Source: Desulfobulbaceae bacterium BRH_c16a (lineage in GTDB: Bacteria > Desulfobacterota > Desulfobulbia > Desulfobulbales > Desulfocapsaceae). Taken from it: 64,000 nucleotides of DNA. The position numbers and the translations under genes were made by a program. The stretch spans positions 1 through 64,000 of the forward strand of contig LADS01000049.1 in NCBI GenBank assembly GCA_000961725.1. Direction: 5' to 3'. Below are positions 33,812 through 42,147 of this stretch, in pieces (position 1 is the first letter of the stretch; each line of letters begins with the position of its first letter). Below the pieces are notes generated by a model, which searched no databases, had not been told where the DNA came from, and saw nothing but the letters and a program-made list of their open reading frames with translations.

Positions 33812-35062
33812 ATGGGAAAAAAAGATGCGGTCATTGTCGGCTACGATGCCATTTCCCCATTGGGAAGCGACCTGCAGGCACAGTGGCAGAATGCCCTCGA
33901 AGGCAAAAGCGGCATCGGCCCCCTCACCCGCTTCTCTCTGTCTGAAGGATTTCCTGTCTGCATTGCCGGCCAGGTTCCGGATATCGACGACGAAAAGTAC
34001 TCTTTTCTTTCTGCCCGGCATCAAGCGGCCTGGACTTCTCCCGTCTTCAAATACTCCATGCTCTCGGTTGTCAGGGCTCTTGAACGGAGCAGGATAGTAC
34101 TCTCCCCTGAGATCGCACTTCGCACGGCGGTAACCTACAGCTCGGCGATAGGCGGCCTGGACGCGGTCCTGGCTGCCGACAGACGGCTGCAATCAGAGAA
34201 CAGGCTTCCACCTCCTTACACCAACCCCAACGCCTGCGTCAGCATGATCGGGGGCAAAATAGCCATTGAAACGGGAGCAAAGGGGCCCATTACCTCTACC
34301 ATCTCTGCCTGTGCCACCGGCCTCACCTCGATGATTATCGGCTCGATGTTTCTGGCCCAGAACCGAGCCGATATCGCCATCTGCGGCGCCGTCGATTTTG
34401 CCCTGGTCGAACCGATTGTCGCCGGGTTCTATACCATGAACGGCGTGTACTCTCCCAAGGAAGGCCGGGAACACGACCCGCCGGCAATGGCCAGCAGGCC
34501 GTTTTCCACAGATCGACGCGGGTTTGTCCTTTCCGAAGGTGCCGGTGCGGTTATTCTCGCCACCCGGGAATTTGCCGAGGCCCATGGTCTCCACTACAGC
34601 ACCGAACTGGCCGGCTGGGGGATGACCTCGGATGCCCACCACTTTGTCGCCCCCTACTTCGACACCATCAGACAGTGCATGCAGAATGCCCTTGCCGATG
34701 CCGGGATTAGCCCTGCCGACATTGCGGCAATCAATGCCCATGCCGCATCCACCCGGGTTGGCGACAAGGTCGAATACGATGCCATAAAAGCGATCTTTGG
34801 CGACAAGCTGCCCCCTGTCAGTGCCAATAAATCCCTTATCGGCCATGCCATGGGCGCCTCCAGCGTGATCGAAACCATCTTTTCATTGCGGGGCATGGAA
34901 GAGAGTATCCTGCCTCCGACCATCAACTACACCCCCGATCCGGAAATCGACATCGACTGTGTGGCGAAAGGCAAGAGGTCTCTCGAACAGGAATTTATTC
35001 TGAAGAATTCCTTTGGCTTCGGAGGCTGTAATGCCTGCGCGGTTTTTAAAAAATCAAATTAA
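33812..35062 (+). CDS. Beta-ketoacyl-ACP synthase (FabF-like)
   Basis: The 416-residue enzyme has Cys167 in STISACATG, His in NAHAASTRVGD and His in KSLIGHAMGASS, so the triad is complete. The second motif has HAA where FabF has HGT, a mild departure. Start at 33812 (ATG after GCGCT). It lies directly upstream of a second ketosynthase gene, 9 bp apart. Both contain active-site Cys, so this is not a KS/chain-length-factor pair of the classical type. It should extend ACP-bound chains by two carbons with malonyl-ACP. Confidence 0.93.
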   Translation: MGKKDAVIVGYDAISPLGSDLQAQWQNALEGKSGIGPLTRFSLSEGFPVCIAGQVPDIDDEKYSFLSARHQAAWTSPVFKYSMLSVVRALERSRIVLSPEIALRTAVTYSSAIGGLDAVLAADRRLQSENRLPPPYTNPNACVSMIGGKIAIETGAKGPITSTISACATGLTSMIIGSMFLAQNRADIAICGAVDFALVEPIVAGFYTMNGVYSPKEGREHDPPAMASRPFSTDRRGFVLSEGAGAVILATREFAEAHGLHYSTELAGWGMTSDAHHFVAPYFDTIRQCMQNALADAGISPADIAAINAHAASTRVGDKVEYDAIKAIFGDKLPPVSANKSLIGHAMGASSVIETIFSLRGMEESILPPTINYTPDPEIDIDCVAKGKRSLEQEFILKNSFGFGGCNACAVFKKSN

Positions 35063-35071
35063 AATCCACTT

Positions 35072-36337
35072 ATGAAGGCACCGAAAAACAGAAGAGTCTA
35101 TGTTGTCGGCTATGACGCTGCGACTGCTCTCGGCAACACCTTTGCCACAACCTGGCAAGGTGCCGTGGACGGCCTCGCCGGTTTTCGAAGACTCAGCCGT
35201 TGCGAGTCCTCGAGCCGCAGCAATGTGGTTGGCGAGATACCGGACTGGGACCCGGCCACGTTTTCGTATGTCGACCGCAAGGAGGCTTCTCTCTGGAACG
35301 CATCCTACGTCTTTCTCACCATGGAAGTCTGCCGGAGAGCGCTTCTTCATGCCGGGCTTGAAATAAACGCAGAAACCGGCCCCAGAACCGGTTGCCTGAT
35401 CGGCTCGGCCCTCAACGGTGTCGATTCGTACCGGATCGCCATGGACAATTACGTCAATAACGGCCCATTAAAGGTCAGTCCCTATCTGCTGCCCAATGTC
35501 TGTGCCAACCTGCCGGCCGGAAAAGCCGGGATGCTCATGGGATTCACCGGGCCTATCTTTTCTCCCCAGGGTGCCTGCGCCTCGGGCAACCATGCCATCG
35601 GCATCGGGGCGCGGATGATTCGCGACGGCGATTGTGATTTTGTCCTGGCCGGCGGGGTCGAGACCTGTATTATCCCGGAAATAATCCAGGGCTTTTCCAA
35701 CATGCTGGCCACCATCAAGGTTGGCCCGAAAGACCGGGCGGCAGAAGATCCTACCCAGGCCTCACGTCCCTTCAGCCTTGACCGCAAGGGATTTGTCCTT
35801 GCCGAAGGTGCCGGGGTGCTGGTGCTGGCCGCCGAAGATGCCATGCGCTCCCTTGGCCTGACGGCAAAAGCCGAGATTGCCGGCATCGGCTGGAATTCCG
35901 ATGCCCATCATTTTACCCGGCCCAATGCCACGACCATCATCCGCGCCATGGAGGATGCCATTGACGATGCGGAAATCACGCCCGGCGATATCGGTGCGGT
36001 GAATGCCCACGGCACTTCAACGCCCACAGGCGACAGCACGGAGGTCAAGTGCCTGCGCGCCGTGTTCGGCAAACACATCGAAAAAATTCCAGTTTCGGCA
36101 AACAAATCCCAGGTCGGCCATTCTCTCGGCGCATCTGCCGCTATCGAGGCTACTCTTGCTATTGAGGCCATGGGCCGGGGAATCGTTTTGCCGACGGTCA
36201 ACCATATTCCCGACCCTGAATTCAGTGATATCGATGTGGTCCCCAATAATGCCCGCAAGCATCCACACGAATTCGTCCTCTCCAATTCTTTCGGCTTTGG
36301 CGGAACCAACTGCTGTATCGTTTTTCGAGGAATGTAA
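35072..36337 (+). CDS. Second beta-ketoacyl-ACP synthase (FabF-like)
   Basis: The 421-residue enzyme has Cys169 in SPQGACASGN, His in NAHGTSTPTGD and His in KSQVGHSLGAS. The active-site context GACASG resembles FabF-like and APE-type synthases. It is diverged from its upstream neighbour, so they probably work on different chain lengths or oxidation states. Its stop overlaps the thioesterase start (TAATG). Together the two enzymes suggest a homodimer pair or a heterodimer, as found with aryl polyene ketosynthase pairs, but here neither has lost its Cys. Confidence 0.93.
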   Translation: MKAPKNRRVYVVGYDAATALGNTFATTWQGAVDGLAGFRRLSRCESSSRSNVVGEIPDWDPATFSYVDRKEASLWNASYVFLTMEVCRRALLHAGLEINAETGPRTGCLIGSALNGVDSYRIAMDNYVNNGPLKVSPYLLPNVCANLPAGKAGMLMGFTGPIFSPQGACASGNHAIGIGARMIRDGDCDFVLAGGVETCIIPEIIQGFSNMLATIKVGPKDRAAEDPTQASRPFSLDRKGFVLAEGAGVLVLAAEDAMRSLGLTAKAEIAGIGWNSDAHHFTRPNATTIIRAMEDAIDDAEITPGDIGAVNAHGTSTPTGDSTEVKCLRAVFGKHIEKIPVSANKSQVGHSLGASAAIEATLAIEAMGRGIVLPTVNHIPDPEFSDIDVVPNNARKHPHEFVLSNSFGFGGTNCCIVFRGM

Positions 36338-36816
36338 TGCGACCCAGACCTTTCATCCCGGAATTTCTCGACAAGCCAGGCTATGTCAGAGATGTCAACA
36401 GCGGCAAGATCTGGCATCGCTGCGAAATGCGTACCCTCTATGTCGATACCGATCGCTCCCAGGTGGTCTATCATGCCAACTATTTGAGATATTTTGAGTT
36501 CGGCAGGGCTGAACTCATGCGGGCAGCAGCCTACCCCTACAAAAAAATCGAGGAAAGCGGCTATATCTACCCGATCATCAAGACTGAACTGAACTACTAT
36601 TCGCCGCTCTTCTATGACGATCTGATGTACATTCACACCCGGCCGGCCAGGATAGAGATGGTCAAACTGCAATTCGATTATTTGATCACCAGGGCCGATA
36701 GCGGCGAGATCTGCTGTACAGGTTTTACCAAACACTGCGCCGTGAACGGCAAGCACATCCCGGTCGAGATAGACGAACAAACCGTCAACCTCTGGAACGA
36801 GTTTCCTCGTTCATGA
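36337..36816 (+). CDS. Hotdog-fold thioesterase (4HBT/YbgC-like)
   Basis: The 159-residue protein has VDTDRSQVVYHANYLRYFEFGR, the signature of 4-hydroxybenzoyl-CoA-type thioesterases, where the Asp in the TD..VVYHANY segment is the likely catalytic residue region. It would release or trim an acyl-ACP or acyl-CoA. Its stop overlaps the next gene by 4 bp. Aryl polyene clusters also carry a 4HBT-like thioesterase. The N-terminal extension (RPRPFIPEFLDKPGYVRDVNSG) is longer than in YbgC. Confidence 0.88.
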   Translation: MRPRPFIPEFLDKPGYVRDVNSGKIWHRCEMRTLYVDTDRSQVVYHANYLRYFEFGRAELMRAAAYPYKKIEESGYIYPIIKTELNYYSPLFYDDLMYIHTRPARIEMVKLQFDYLITRADSGEICCTGFTKHCAVNGKHIPVEIDEQTVNLWNEFPRS

Positions 36817-37631
36817 GTGGCAATCGCCTCCCCTGCACCATCAGCGTGCAACCCTGGTTCAAAGACCATTATGTCGGCCAGACCATCGTGTTCCCCGCCG
36901 TTGAAACCATGCTTTTTCTGGCGGCCGAGTGCGTAGCGGCCCATCCTGAAACCGATATCAGGATAATGGAAGATGTTCGCTTTGGCAGGTTTCTCGAGAT
37001 ACCGCCAGCTGCGGCGACAGTTGCGGTTCTGGTAGAATGTGCCGCAACCGATGGACGTATACAGGCGAAGCTCCTCAGCCGCATGCAATTCAAGGCAATG
37101 GCCAGAAGCAAGGAGCATGGCGAGATCTTTTTTTCCAGCCAGGGCAAGACAGACGACCCTCCCCTTCCAAATATTGATCCGCTGCCGCCTGCCGACCCCA
37201 TAGCCGAGGTCGACACGGCGCACCTGTATCGTGAACTGGTCCCCTTCGGTCCCTGCTATCATACGCTGCAGGAAAGCCTTTTTCTTACGGAAATCGAGGC
37301 GTGGGGAAAATTGAAGGCTCCCGATTTTCCCTGTATCTACCCTGTTCAGGATATCATCGGTTCGCCATTTCCGCTGGACGGGGCTCTGCATGCAGCCTGT
37401 GTGCTGGGCCGGCAATCTGTCCAATTTGTGCCTTTTCCCGTGGGCTTTTCCAGACGAACGGTCAGCCGCCCTACCCTACCGGGCGGCAGTTACCTGACCA
37501 GGGTGATATTGACAGCCCGGACCCGTGACGAACTGGTTTTTGATCTGATTATCTTCAACGACGATGGACTTGTATACGAAACTGTAACCGGCCTGCGCAT
37601 GCGCGATGTGAGCAGGGCTATGAAGAAATAA
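36813..37631 (+). CDS. Stand-alone PKS-type dehydratase, double hotdog
   Basis: The 272-residue protein shows DHYVGQTIVFP (HX3GX4P, His19) in its first half and PFPLDGALHAA (Asp189, His193) in its second half. These are the catalytic His and Asp of modular polyketide and polyunsaturated fatty acid synthase dehydratases (DxxxQ/H). The two halves form the double hotdog of about 270 residues. As a separate gene beside discrete ACPs and ketosynthases, it could dehydrate 3-hydroxyacyl-ACP, in parallel with the FabZ-like enzyme at 31154. It overlaps the thioesterase gene by 4 bp and is 5 bp upstream of an ACP. The family call rests on these two motifs and length. Confidence 0.72.
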   Translation: MSGNRLPCTISVQPWFKDHYVGQTIVFPAVETMLFLAAECVAAHPETDIRIMEDVRFGRFLEIPPAAATVAVLVECAATDGRIQAKLLSRMQFKAMARSKEHGEIFFSSQGKTDDPPLPNIDPLPPADPIAEVDTAHLYRELVPFGPCYHTLQESLFLTEIEAWGKLKAPDFPCIYPVQDIIGSPFPLDGALHAACVLGRQSVQFVPFPVGFSRRTVSRPTLPGGSYLTRVILTARTRDELVFDLIIFNDDGLVYETVTGLRMRDVSRAMKK

Positions 37632-37636
37632 TTGAT

Positions 37637-37918
37637 ATGACTGAAGCTATGGAATCTTTTGAACGAGAATTACTGGAACTGATCTGTACAACCTGCAACC
37701 TGACCGATGTCGACATGGACAAAGTTGCCAGCAACGATCCCCTGATCGGCCCCGAGTCTCCTCTTGGCACCGACTCCCTGGACGCCCTGGAGATAGCAGT
37801 TACCATTCAGCAGAAATATGGCGTACGAATGGATTCGGAAAATACCAGCAGGATCGTCCTGCAGTCTCTTGCGACACTTGCCGAGTATATCAAAAAAAAT
37901 GAGCCGGTGTGTAACTGA
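37637..37918 (+). CDS. Acyl carrier protein
   Basis: The 93-residue protein has the 4'-phosphopantetheine site LGTDSLDALEI (Ser47), with the helix II continuing AVTIQQKYGV, close to ACPs of polyunsaturated and aryl polyene systems. It is 5 bp after the dehydratase and 33 bp before the ammonia-lyase. It could hold the aryl starter or the growing polyene. It is the third ACP of the window; the set of three with different sequences suggests division of labour. Confidence 0.9.
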   Translation: MTEAMESFERELLELICTTCNLTDVDMDKVASNDPLIGPESPLGTDSLDALEIAVTIQQKYGVRMDSENTSRIVLQSLATLAEYIKKNEPVCN

Positions 37919-37951
37919 CGCGTAGACACCCTGGAACAGTCGAAAAAAAAG

Positions 37952-39547
37952 ATGACTACCACACCAGCAATAAACCTTTCCGGCAACGATCTCACGTATC
38001 AAGACATAGTTGCAATCGGCATGGGCAACAAGAAAGTCACCCTTGACGAGAAAGCCTTGGCCCGCTGCCTCGCCTCCAGAACTTTTCTCGAACAGGCGGT
38101 CAAAGACAAGAAGATCATCTACGGGGTCAACACTTCCTATGGCCCGATGTGTAATAAAATTGTCAACGACCGTGATATCGAGACACTGCAGAAAAACCTT
38201 ATTATCAGCCATGCGGCGGGACTGGGAGAACCCCTTCGTCCCTCTATCGCTCTTGCCGTTCTCGCCGTCCGTTTAAACACCCTGGCCAAGGGCTATTCCG
38301 GCGTTCGCCTTGAACTGCTCGAATTGATGCGCGACATGATCAATTCCGGCCTCGCCCCCTACATCCCGGAATGCGGCAGCGTCGGCGCCTCGGGCGATCT
38401 TATCCATCTCGCCCATATGTCGCTTGCCGTGATCGGCATGGGCAAAGTGTATCTTCATGACGAACTCATGGATGCGGGCGAAGCCTACAGAAGAACCGGC
38501 CTCACGCCCCTTGTCTTAAGCTGCAAGGAAGGCCTGGCGCTGATGAACGGTACGGCGGCGATGACGGCCATAGCCGCCTTTGCTCTTTCCGGGGCGGAGA
38601 GATTGTACAATGTAGCCTGTGTCAACGCAGCGTTTGCCGTCGAAATATTCGGCGGCATCGACGATGCCTTCGATGCCGACCTGCATGCAGTAAAACCGCA
38701 TCCCGGCCAGATTCGGGTGGCCCGAACCATCAAGCAGCTGTATAAGGGGACCGGCAATATTACCCTCAGGGATGAACTGCATGAAAGGATCAGAAAGCAG
38801 GGCAATGGCGACGACACCCCGGTTTTCGAGACAAACATCAATGTCCAGGATGTCTATTCTCTCCGCTGCACCCCGCAGATTCTGGCCCCCGTACGTGAGA
38901 CGCTGGATTATGTCGCTCGCACGGTTGAAACGGAAGCCAATTCATCCAATGACAACCCTATCGTTATTCCCGAAAAAAACAAGATCATCCACGGCGGCAA
39001 CTTCCATGGCCAAAGCATCAGCTTTGCCATGGACATTCTCTGCATAGCCATTTCCACCCTCTGCAATCTTTCCGAGAGAAGACTCAACAAACTGCTCGAC
39101 AAAAACCTCAATGAGGGCTTACCCGAGCATCTGATTCCGGGAGAAGTCGGCCTGACAATGGGATTTATGGGAGCCCAGTATCTCGCCACCTCCGCCACAG
39201 CCGAAAACAGGGGACTTGCCGCGCCAATGAGCGTCAATTCCATCTCATGCAATGCCTCCAACCAGGATGTCGTCAGCATGGGCACCGTTGCCGCACGTAA
39301 AGCATTTCGTCTGATCGGCAATGCCAAGCATGTTTTGACCCTGGAAATACTAGCCGATCTCCAGGCCTTATCTTTCCGGAATGCCGATAAACTTGGCCAT
39401 GCAACCGGTAGGATCCATGAAATACTCTCGAAAGATTTTCAAGTATACGATGACTCGAGGATTTTCCATGACGATCTTGTGACCTTTCGCAAACTGATCT
39501 TTTCCAGCCCGGTTTTTGAAGACCTGTCCGTCTATTTTTCGGAATGA
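37952..39547 (+). CDS. Aromatic amino acid ammonia-lyase (HAL/TAL family)
   Basis: The 531-residue enzyme forms its MIO cofactor from Ala146-Ser147-Gly148 in GSVGASGDL. Other family motifs are YGVNTSYGPM (with the catalytic Tyr), SNDNPI and HGGNFHG. The selectivity position reads SH (Ser86-His87), as in histidine ammonia-lyase, but flavobacterial tyrosine ammonia-lyases of flexirubin clusters also have SH and share HGGNFHG and YSLRCTPQIL. No other hut gene is here. I therefore favour tyrosine or phenylalanine as substrate, giving a (hydroxy)cinnamate starter for the synthases; histidine stays possible. It overlaps the B12 radical SAM gene by 4 bp. Confidence 0.88.
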   Translation: MTTTPAINLSGNDLTYQDIVAIGMGNKKVTLDEKALARCLASRTFLEQAVKDKKIIYGVNTSYGPMCNKIVNDRDIETLQKNLIISHAAGLGEPLRPSIALAVLAVRLNTLAKGYSGVRLELLELMRDMINSGLAPYIPECGSVGASGDLIHLAHMSLAVIGMGKVYLHDELMDAGEAYRRTGLTPLVLSCKEGLALMNGTAAMTAIAAFALSGAERLYNVACVNAAFAVEIFGGIDDAFDADLHAVKPHPGQIRVARTIKQLYKGTGNITLRDELHERIRKQGNGDDTPVFETNINVQDVYSLRCTPQILAPVRETLDYVARTVETEANSSNDNPIVIPEKNKIIHGGNFHGQSISFAMDILCIAISTLCNLSERRLNKLLDKNLNEGLPEHLIPGEVGLTMGFMGAQYLATSATAENRGLAAPMSVNSISCNASNQDVVSMGTVAARKAFRLIGNAKHVLTLEILADLQALSFRNADKLGHATGRIHEILSKDFQVYDDSRIFHDDLVTFRKLIFSSPVFEDLSVYFSE

Positions 39548-40908
39548 GCATGGAACGTCTTGTAACGTCTGCACATTGTCTTCTCATTTCCGCCAACCGG
39601 ATGGTATCGCCCTATCCGGTATACCCCATTGGCATTGCGCATATCATGGGAGCCCTGCAACACCATGGCCACCGGGCGGATCATTTCGATGTGCTGGCGT
39701 CCGGAGGATATCCTCTGCTGGAAAAACGTCTCAGGGAAAATCGCTATGATGTTATCGGGGTCTCCATCAGAAACATCGATACCGTCGACAGCACATCGCC
39801 ATTGGAATTGCTTGCCGACATTACCGAAGTGATGCACTGCCTCCGAAAATTATCCAAGGCACCGGTTGTGCTCGGCGGGCCGGGATTCTCCATTATGCCG
39901 GAGCGGCTTCTCGAGTATCTCAATGCCGATTACGGGATTGTCGGAGAAGGTGAAGCGGCCTTTCCCCAGCTGGTAGACAGAATTATGGCAGGCGAGCAAC
40001 CCGGGCAAAAGCTGTTTTCCAGGAGTCTTGCAAAATTCCCCGACTGCCGGCCTCTGTATTCTTCCGAAGTAACAACCTACTATGTCAGCCATGGCGGAAT
40101 GCTGAATGTGCAGACCAAACGCGGCTGTGCCCACGGCTGCATCTATTGTTCCTACCCGACCATCGAAGGAAGAAAACTGCGATACCGCGATCCGGCAAGC
40201 GTTGTCGAAGAGATTAAAAGTCTTTCCGAACAATTCGGTGCCAGATATATCTTTTTTACCGACGGGGTGTTCAACGATCCCGATGATCGGTATCTTGAAA
40301 TCGCCGAAGAACTTATCCGGGCGGGAAGCTCTCTGCCCTGGTGTGCGTTTTTCCGCCCGCAAAACCTTAGCGGAGATACGCTCAGATTGTTGAAAAGAAG
40401 TGGGATGGCCGCCATGGAGTTGGGCACCGACGCTTCAACCGATACTACCCTGGCCGCGCTCGGCAAAGGATTTACCTTTGCCGAAGTGCTTGCAGTAAAT
40501 GATGCTCTTGTCGCCGAATCAATCCCCTGCGCCCATTTTATCATGTTCGGCGGCCCCGGGGAAACAGAGGAGACCATCGAGCAAGGCTTGATCAACATCG
40601 AAAAATTGAAAAGATCGGTGGTCTTCGCCTATCTCGGCATTCGCATAATGCCCGGCACGAAGCTCCATACGCGCGCCCTTCGCGAAGGATCGATCACCGT
40701 CGACACCGATCTGGTGCGGCCCATCTTCTACTACTCTTCGCTTGTTGACAGGGATTTTATCGACAGCCGGCTGCGCCTGGCATTTCGCGATAAAGGGAAC
40801 CGAGTCTTTCCCGTGGCGGAACGTGAACACTTCATCCCCCTGCTGCATCAGCTGGGACATGACGGGCCGTTATGGGATCTGCTGATTGATAATCATCCGA
40901 GCCAGTGA
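39544..40908 (+). CDS. B12-binding radical SAM enzyme (lipid-biosynthesis type)
   Basis: The 454-residue protein has an N-terminal Rossmann-like B12-binding domain (about 10-160, with YPIGIAHIMGALQHHGH and VVLGGPGFS) lacking the DxHxxG base-on motif. The radical SAM domain follows with CAHGCIYC (Cys195, Cys199, Cys202), FTDGVFN, and GGPGETEETI. Such enzymes methylate or rearrange unactivated carbons. It sits between the ammonia-lyase and a glycosyltransferase. Similar proteins in databases are called lipid-biosynthesis B12-binding/radical SAM proteins, as I recall. A methyl branch or ring closure on the chain is plausible. Confidence 0.85.
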   Translation: MSMERLVTSAHCLLISANRMVSPYPVYPIGIAHIMGALQHHGHRADHFDVLASGGYPLLEKRLRENRYDVIGVSIRNIDTVDSTSPLELLADITEVMHCLRKLSKAPVVLGGPGFSIMPERLLEYLNADYGIVGEGEAAFPQLVDRIMAGEQPGQKLFSRSLAKFPDCRPLYSSEVTTYYVSHGGMLNVQTKRGCAHGCIYCSYPTIEGRKLRYRDPASVVEEIKSLSEQFGARYIFFTDGVFNDPDDRYLEIAEELIRAGSSLPWCAFFRPQNLSGDTLRLLKRSGMAAMELGTDASTDTTLAALGKGFTFAEVLAVNDALVAESIPCAHFIMFGGPGETEETIEQGLINIEKLKRSVVFAYLGIRIMPGTKLHTRALREGSITVDTDLVRPIFYYSSLVDRDFIDSRLRLAFRDKGNRVFPVAEREHFIPLLHQLGHDGPLWDLLIDNHPSQ

Positions 40909-40909
40909 T

Positions 40910-42046
40910 GTGAAAATTCTCATTGTCATACATGCCTGCAATCAGGGTTCAACCCTTCCTGCCGTGGCGAATGCAGCTCTTGCCACCGGCTATGACCTGC
41001 TGGTAATCGACGACGGCAGCGACGATGACTGTCTTCTTGCCATTGCCGGACTGCCATGCCGGACCATCAGGTTCGAAGAGCATAGAGGCAAGGCTGCGGT
41101 ATTGTTCTACAGTGCCGGGCAAGCGGCAGAATCCGGCTACGACGCCATTGTTACAATCGATGGCGACGGTCGACATAATCCGGCGGACATCCCTCTTCTC
41201 GCGGCAAAGGCGAAAAAACACCCAACCCCTTGCCTGGTCATTGGATCCCGGCAAGCGGCTTCAGTTGCAAGTTTCTGGGTTCGGCTGGAATGCGGCCTTG
41301 AAGTGCCTGACACCGAAAGCAGTTTCCGGCTGTACCCGGTAAAAGAACTGCTGGCGGTAAAATTCAGCCGAAGCGATTCCTGCTATGCCATAGAAACCAT
41401 AGTTCAGCTCGCCTGGGCAGGCGTTCAGGTGAGTTCCGTCCCGCTTACCGTCTCCTGCCCGTCTGCCGACGAGCGAAGAGGTCTTTTTCCAGCCACCCGG
41501 AAAAATCTCGGCCTGCTCCGGCTGCACACTCGGCTGGTAACGAGAAGACTGCTGCCATGGCCTCATAAAAAACTCATCGAAGAAGCACCGTTCCACCAAA
41601 AGATAAGCGAATCGGTCTCCCGTAATCCTCTCAAGGTACTCGGCAAAATCTGCAAGGAACATACCTCTCCGCTCTGGCTGGCAATGGCCGTCTGGGTCGG
41701 CATTTTCATGGGAGCGCTTCCCCTTTTTGCAATCCATACCATCGCCATCATCTATGTCACCCACAGACTCCATCTCAACAAAGTTGCAGCAGTTGCCGCC
41801 AGTCAGTTCTGCATGCCTCCCGTTGTGCCGGTTCTTTGCATTCAGATGGGATATTATCTCCGCAAGGGCGAATTGCTCCTCGATTTTTCCTGGCAGCGAT
41901 GGCTCCTCGAAATCCATGAACGTTTCTGGGAGTGGCTCATAGGCTCGTTGCTGATTGGTCCTCTTCTCGGTCTTATCGGCGCGGGAGTGATGTACTGGAT
42001 GGCGGCCGGGATACAGAACCGTAAGGAAAATAACGGAGATCGCTAA
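40910..42046 (+). CDS. Glycosyltransferase family 2 fused to DUF2062
   Basis: The protein (378 residues from GTG at 40910) has a GT2 domain (about 1-215: LLVIDDGSDD for nucleotide sugar, IDGDGRHNP as DXD motif, RLYP) and a C-terminal DUF2062 membrane region (about 260-370, hydrophobic helices around SPLWLAMAVWVGIFMG and ASQFCMPPVVP). GT2-DUF2062 proteins commonly transfer a sugar or similar group to a lipid carrier at the inner membrane. It closes the operon: the GTG lies 1 bp after the previous stop. The 88-bp element follows 13 bp after its stop. Confidence 0.85.
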   Translation: MKILIVIHACNQGSTLPAVANAALATGYDLLVIDDGSDDDCLLAIAGLPCRTIRFEEHRGKAAVLFYSAGQAAESGYDAIVTIDGDGRHNPADIPLLAAKAKKHPTPCLVIGSRQAASVASFWVRLECGLEVPDTESSFRLYPVKELLAVKFSRSDSCYAIETIVQLAWAGVQVSSVPLTVSCPSADERRGLFPATRKNLGLLRLHTRLVTRRLLPWPHKKLIEEAPFHQKISESVSRNPLKVLGKICKEHTSPLWLAMAVWVGIFMGALPLFAIHTIAIIYVTHRLHLNKVAAVAASQFCMPPVVPVLCIQMGYYLRKGELLLDFSWQRWLLEIHERFWEWLIGSLLIGPLLGLIGAGVMYWMAAGIQNRKENNGDR

Positions 42047-42059
42047 GCCGCTGTAAAAT

Positions 42060-42147
42060 AATAACATGGCCACGGTAAGACCCGGAACGGTCTAAGGAGC
42101 CGTAACGAAATGGTTGAAAATGGCCTGGTTATTTCGTAACGGCTCCT
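42060..42147. repeat. 88-bp palindrome-containing element, right copy (inverted)
   Basis: This is the reverse complement of 29798-29885 with four mismatches in 88 positions. The 17-bp stem is AGGAGCCGTAACGAAAT/ATTTCGTAACGGCTCCT with one base pair differing between copies but kept paired, which points to selection for the hairpin. The element lies between the GT2 stop and the convergent ParA stop and overlaps the latter by two bases, so it may terminate both. Confidence 0.85.
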
